DNA of 8,607 bases from Pseudomonadota bacterium (GTDB lineage Bacteria; Pseudomonadota; Alphaproteobacteria; Rhizobiales; Segnochrobactraceae), in assembly GCA_023442215.1 (NCBI GenBank), contig JAEZMP010000514.1, positions 1-8,607 of the forward strand, given 5' to 3'. The notes beneath the pieces are model-generated. The model ran no database searches. It was not told where the DNA came from and worked only from the letters and a program-made list of their open reading frames with translations. Made by a program: the position numbers and the translations under genes. Positions within the stretch are counted from its first letter, which is position 1, and each line of letters opens with the position of its first letter. Positions 6,034 to 8,607 of this stretch are shown here, in pieces.

Positions 6034-6120
6034 CCGCCATTCAAGTGAAGGCACCGGCTCAAGGACACGGCGCTTCAGATCGGGAGGGCCGCATCGCTGC
6101 GCCCCACCCGACAACCGTCC

Positions 6121-6510
6121 TCAGACGCGGCGGCGCTTGCGCGGCCGGCAGCCATTGTGCGGGATCGGGGTCACGTCGCGGATCGACGTCACCATGAAGC
6201 CCGCGGCCTGGAGGGCACGCAGCGCCGATTCACGACCCGAACCCGGACCGCACACCTCGACCTCGAGGGTGCGCATGCCGTGCTCCTGCGCCTTGCGCGC
6301 CGCATCCTCGGCGGCGACCTGCGCGGCATAGGGGGTCGACTTGCGCGAGCCCTTGAAGCCCATCGTGCCGGCGGACGACCACGAGATCGCGTTGCCCTGG
6401 GCATCGGTGATGGTGATCATGGTGTTGTTGAACGACGCGTTGACGTGAGCGACGCCAGACGAGATGTTCTTGCGCTCGCGGCGGCGGACGCGCGTGGCTT
6501 CTTTCGCCAT
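6121..6510 (-). CDS. rpsK: 30S ribosomal protein S11 (uS11)
   Basis: A 129-residue small-subunit protein of the platform, near the mRNA exit. The family blocks are all present: GVAHVNASFNNTMITITDAQ from residue 19, WSSAGTMGFKGSRKSTPYAA (44-63), GPGSGRESALRAL (88-100) and the end IPHNGCRPRKRRRV. The Asn-Gly pair at 119-120 matches the site that forms isoaspartate in E. coli S11. The basic N-terminus (RVRRRERKN) is usual. The ATG at 6510 has GGAG 12 bases upstream and an AAAG nearer, so its ribosome-binding site is only moderate. It follows rpsM by 106 bases and precedes rpoA, the normal alpha-operon order except that rpsD is missing between them, as in other alphaproteobacteria. Confidence 0.98.
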   Translation of the reverse strand: MAKEATRVRRRERKNISSGVAHVNASFNNTMITITDAQGNAISWSSAGTMGFKGSRKSTPYAAQVAAEDAARKAQEHGMRTLEVEVCGPGSGRESALRALQAAGFMVTSIRDVTPIPHNGCRPRKRRRV

Positions 6511-6616
6511 GGTCTTTCAATTCTCCAACATCGAACCGGCATCACGCCGGGATACCGTGGTCCCGCACCAGATGAAGGCGTCGGGAAACCCGGGCCTCGA
6601 CCGAACGGGCGCCTGA

Positions 6617-6985
6617 TTACTTCTTCTTGCCGGCGATCGCCTTGGCAGGACCCTTGCGGGTGCGCGCATTGGTGTGCGTGCGCTGGCCGCGAACCGGCAG
6701 GCCGCGACGATGGCGCAGGCCGCGATAGCAGCCGAGGTCCATCAGTCGCTTGATGTTCATCGCCACTTCACGACGCAGGTCGCCCTCGACCACGTAGTCC
6801 TGGTCGATGGCTTCGCGAATCTGAAGCACTTCGGAATCGGACAGCTCGTTGACGCGACGCTCGGGAGCGATCCCGACCTTCTCGATCAGGTCCTGAGCCT
6901 TCCGCGGCCCGATGCCGTGGATGTACTGAAGCGCGATCAGGACGCGCTTGTTCGTCGGGATGTTGACGCCTGCGATACGGGCCAC
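6617..6985 (-). CDS. rpsM: 30S ribosomal protein S13 (uS13)
   Basis: A 122-residue small-subunit head protein that contacts the P-site tRNA and the large subunit. It begins MARIAGVNIPTNKRVLIALQ, followed by YIHGIGPRKAQ (21-31), a helix-hairpin-helix. It ends with GLRHRRGLPVRGQRTHTNAR (89-108) and the lysine-rich AIAGKKK tail. The start is GTG at 6985, fixed by homology (ARIAGVNIP) and by AGGAG eight bases upstream; an ATG farther out would add about 30 unrelated residues. It is the first gene of the alpha-operon part, 276 bases after adk. That gap is unusually long for this cluster and holds a possible promoter and several hairpins. No S4-type pseudoknot leader is recognisable. Confidence 0.98.
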   Translation of the reverse strand: MARIAGVNIPTNKRVLIALQYIHGIGPRKAQDLIEKVGIAPERRVNELSDSEVLQIREAIDQDYVVEGDLRREVAMNIKRLMDLGCYRGLRHRRGLPVRGQRTHTNARTRKGPAKAIAGKKK

Positions 6986-7001
6986 GCTTCTATCTCCTAG
7001 A

Positions 7002-7022
7002 CCCCTGCCGACACCGGCGGGG
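7002..7022 (-). promoter_or_regulatory. hairpin abutting the rpsM ribosome-binding site
   Basis: In minus-strand RNA, CCCC-GCCG, loop GUGU and CGGC-A-GGGG form an 8-pair stem with one bulged A. The stem ends three bases before AGGAG (6998-6994) of the GTG-started rpsM. A second hairpin, CCGGC/GCCGG with a 5-base loop, lies at 7035-7049. Position suggests control of translation or mRNA stability; neither matches a known leader family I can identify. Confidence 0.4.
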
Positions 7023-7140
7023 CAACGTTCTTCACCGGCGCGAAGCCGGCAGTCGCTGGTCTCGAATTTCGGCACCCGAAACCGAACGGCAACGAATCGC
7101 GCTTACGATTCCATCATCCGGACGATCTCAAGCACGCAAC

Positions 7141-7190
7141 GACCGGCTCCGGTCGCCTCACGGCCACCGGCACCGATCGCATCACGATCG
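7141..7190 (-). other. inverted repeats in the adk-rpsM gap
   Basis: Two symmetrical elements lie close together. GACCGG-CT-CCGGTC (7141-7154) extends by one C-G pair on each side. CGATCG-CATCA-CGATCG (7174-7190) is a 6-base stem with a 5-base loop. Both lie downstream of the possible rpsM promoter and so would be in its transcript. Confidence 0.3.
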
Positions 7191-7205
7191 CGAAATGGTG
7201 CCGTT

Positions 7206-7233
7206 CCTTAATGGATTGCGGCGATACAGTCAA
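7206..7233 (-). promoter_or_regulatory. possible sigma-70 promoter for rpsM onward
   Basis: On the minus strand TTGACT (7233-7228) is a good -35 match. Sixteen bases later comes TTAAGG (7211-7206), a poor -10 match. It lies in the 276-base gap between adk and rpsM, where an internal promoter would make sense. Only the -35 half is convincing. Confidence 0.3.
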
Positions 7234-7261
7234 CCGCCACGATCCCGTTCTCATGGTCGAT

Positions 7262-7843
7262 TCAGGCCACGCTGGCCTTGATCGCCGCCTCGATCCGCTC
7301 CGTCACCTCGTCGACATTCAGCATGCCGTCGACGGTCTGGAGCAATCCCGCGGCCCGGTAATATTCCGAAACCGGCGCGGTCTGGGCGCGGTAGACTTCA
7401 AGACGCTTCTTCAGCGCCTCGGGCGTGTCGTCCGCGCGAACTGCGGCGCCCGATTCGCGGGCACGCTTCTCGATGCGGCCGAGCAGCGCCGACTCGTCGA
7501 CGACGAGTTCGATGACGACGTCGAGGGTCAGCCCCTTGCGCGCCATCAGATCCTTGAGGATCTCGGCCTGCGCCACCGTCCGCGGGAATCCGTCGAGGAT
7601 GAAGCCGCGCGCGCAATCCGCCGCCTCGATGCGATCGGCGACGATCTCGCCCACCACGAGATCGGGCACGAGTTCGCCGCGCGCCATGATGTCCTGCGCC
7701 TTGAGGCCCACAGGGGTCTTGTCACGCACGGCCGCCCGCAGCATATCGCCGGTCGAAAGCTGCACGATGCCGTGCCGCTCCACCAGGCGAGCCGCCTGAG
7801 TGCCCTTCCCGGCACCGGGCGGTCCGAGCAATATCAGTCTCAT
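7262..7843 (-). CDS. adk: adenylate kinase (short-LID form)
   Basis: A 193-residue cytoplasmic enzyme catalysing ATP + AMP to 2 ADP. The P-loop GPPGAGKGT is at 7-15, the AMP-binding STGDMLR at 30-36 and DGFPRT, with R88, at 84-89. The lid is short (KRARESGAAVRADDTPE, about 126-142) and lacks the four zinc-binding cysteines of longer bacterial forms. This short version is normal in many alphaproteobacteria. Start: the ATG at 7843 is the standard MRLILLGPPG. An open frame continues upstream into secY and is not used. The start overlaps the secY stop as ATGA, implying translational coupling, with a GGGGGA stretch upstream. The secY-adk-rpsM order is the classic junction of the spc and alpha operons. 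Confidence 0.98.
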   Translation of the reverse strand: MRLILLGPPGAGKGTQAARLVERHGIVQLSTGDMLRAAVRDKTPVGLKAQDIMARGELVPDLVVGEIVADRIEAADCARGFILDGFPRTVAQAEILKDLMARKGLTLDVVIELVVDESALLGRIEKRARESGAAVRADDTPEALKKRLEVYRAQTAPVSEYYRAAGLLQTVDGMLNVDEVTERIEAAIKASVA

Positions 7844-8607
7844 CGACGTTTTCCCCCGAGCTTCGCTTTCTTCACGAGCCCTTCGTATTGGTGGGCGAGC
7901 AGATGCCCCTGAACCTGCGAGACCGTGTCCATGGTCACGCTCACCACGATCAGGAGCGAGGTGCCGCCGAGATAGAACGGCACACCTGTCGCCGATATTA
8001 GAAATTCGGGCAGAAGGCAAACCAGCACAAGGTATATAGCGCCGAGCACCGTGATGCGCGTGAGCACCGTGTCGATGTACTCGGCGGTGCGCTCGCCGGG
8101 CCGGATGCCGGGGATGAAGCCGCCGTGCTTCTTCAGATTGTCGGCCGTCTCGGTCGGATTGAACACGATGGCCGTATAGAAGAACGCGAAGAACACGATC
8201 AGCGCCGCATAAAGCGCCATGTAGAGCGGCTGGCCGTGGCCGAGCAGCGTCGTCACCGTGGTGAGCCAGCCGATATTGGCGCTCGCCGCAAAGCTCGACG
8301 CGGTCGCCGGTATGAGCAAGAGCGAAGAGGCGAAGATCGGCGGAATCACGCCCGAGGTGTTGAGCTTCAGCGGCAGGTGCGACGACTCGCCCTGGAAGAT
8401 GCGGTTGCCCTGCTGGCGCTTCGGATACTGGATCAGGAGCCTGCGCTGGGCGCGCTCCATGAACACGATGAACGCGATTACGACGACAACCAGCACGATG
8501 ATCGCGAGAATCACCACCGTCGAAATCGCGCCCTGACGGCCGAGCTCGAGCGTTCCGGCGAGTGCCGTCGGCAGGCCGGCGACGATGCCGGCGAAGATGA
8601 TGAGCGA
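7840..8607 (-). CDS. secY: protein translocase subunit SecY, C-terminal 255 residues (starts outside window)
   Basis: The C-terminal part of the channel-forming subunit of the SecYEG inner-membrane translocon, which passes unfolded preproteins and inserts membrane proteins. The frame is open to the right edge at 8607. It starts with SLIIFAGIVAGLP, which matches a site about 190 residues into E. coli SecY, so roughly 190 residues lie outside. Visible segments are a strongly hydrophobic helix (about 31-49) ending FMERAQRR, then KRQQGNR and HLPLKLNTSGVIPPIFASS, the helix with FFAFFYTAIVFNPTETADNL, the cytosolic loop GFIPGIRPGERTAEYID containing the SecA/ribosome-contacting arginine (R357 in E. 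coli), and VPFYLGGTSLLIVVSVTMD. The basic C-tail ends KKAKLGGKRR. The GTG at 8517 is internal and not a start. The stop at 7840 overlaps the adk start. Confidence 0.98.
   Translation of the reverse strand, partial: SLIIFAGIVAGLPTALAGTLELGRQGAISTVVILAIIVLVVVVIAFIVFMERAQRRLLIQYPKRQQGNRIFQGESSHLPLKLNTSGVIPPIFASSLLLIPATASSFAASANIGWLTTVTTLLGHGQPLYMALYAALIVFFAFFYTAIVFNPTETADNLKKHGGFIPGIRPGERTAEYIDTVLTRITVLGAIYLVLVCLLPEFLISATGVPFYLGGTSLLIVVSVTMDTVSQVQGHLLAHQYEGLVKKAKLGGKRR

Noticed and set aside
4684..6048. 454-codon plus-strand open frame opposite rplQ and rpoA
   Set aside because: It is fully antisense to two unmistakable core genes, and its composition (His/Arg/Leu/Asp-rich) is that of a complement of coding DNA.
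6986..7261. E. coli-type S4-binding alpha-operon leader
   Set aside because: The helices present do not visibly form the nested pseudoknot, and rpsD is absent from the cluster.
7840..8020. Longer adk start giving a 252-residue protein
   Set aside because: The extra 59 residues overlap secY and are unrelated to adenylate kinase. The family start MRLILLGPPG at 7843 forms a normal ATGA overlap with the secY stop.

Overview
The window is a GC-rich stretch of core chromosome from an alphaproteobacterium, most likely of the Rhizobiales/Hyphomicrobiales. Three things point there. The gene order secY-adk-rpsM-rpsK-rpoA-rplQ lacks rpmJ and rpsD, which is the usual alphaproteobacterial arrangement. 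RpoA begins TIQKNWQELIRP, as in Bradyrhizobium-like bacteria. The order after rplQ (Deg protease, rarA, crcB, RluA-family synthase) is also one I recall from this order. All genes found lie on the minus strand, so transcription runs from high to low coordinates. Species cannot be told from the sequence.

Layout in transcription order. (1) 8607-4444, the end of the large ribosomal-protein cluster: secY (N-terminus outside the window), adk overlapping secY by ATGA, a 276-base leader with a possible promoter and several hairpins, then rpsM (GTG start), rpsK, rpoA (GTG start) and rplQ. It closes with a textbook intrinsic terminator at 4367-4393. (2) 4443-3988, a gene-free stretch of 456 bases. Beyond the terminator it holds three 12-base direct repeats, a 41-base near-perfect palindrome and a 24-base inverted repeat, all upstream of the Deg gene. 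(3) 3987-1, a run of housekeeping and stress genes: a periplasmic Do/HtrA serine protease, the replication-fork AAA+ ATPase RarA, the fluoride channel CrcB, and the first 98 codons of an RluC-like 23S rRNA pseudouridine synthase. Their gaps of 213, 164 and 97 bases contain no further convincing gene.

Together the genes serve protein synthesis and export (SecY, uS13, uS11, bL17), transcription (RpoA), adenylate balance (Adk), envelope protein quality control (Deg), stalled-fork rescue (RarA), fluoride export (CrcB) and ribosome modification (RluC-like). I see no mobile element, CRISPR array, tRNA, rRNA or accessory island, and no sign of a new multi-gene system. What deserves a second look is non-coding: the palindrome and repeats before the Deg gene, the hairpins abutting ribosome-binding sites before rpsM and rpoA, and a 15-base tandem repeat that forms the start of the Deg signal peptide.
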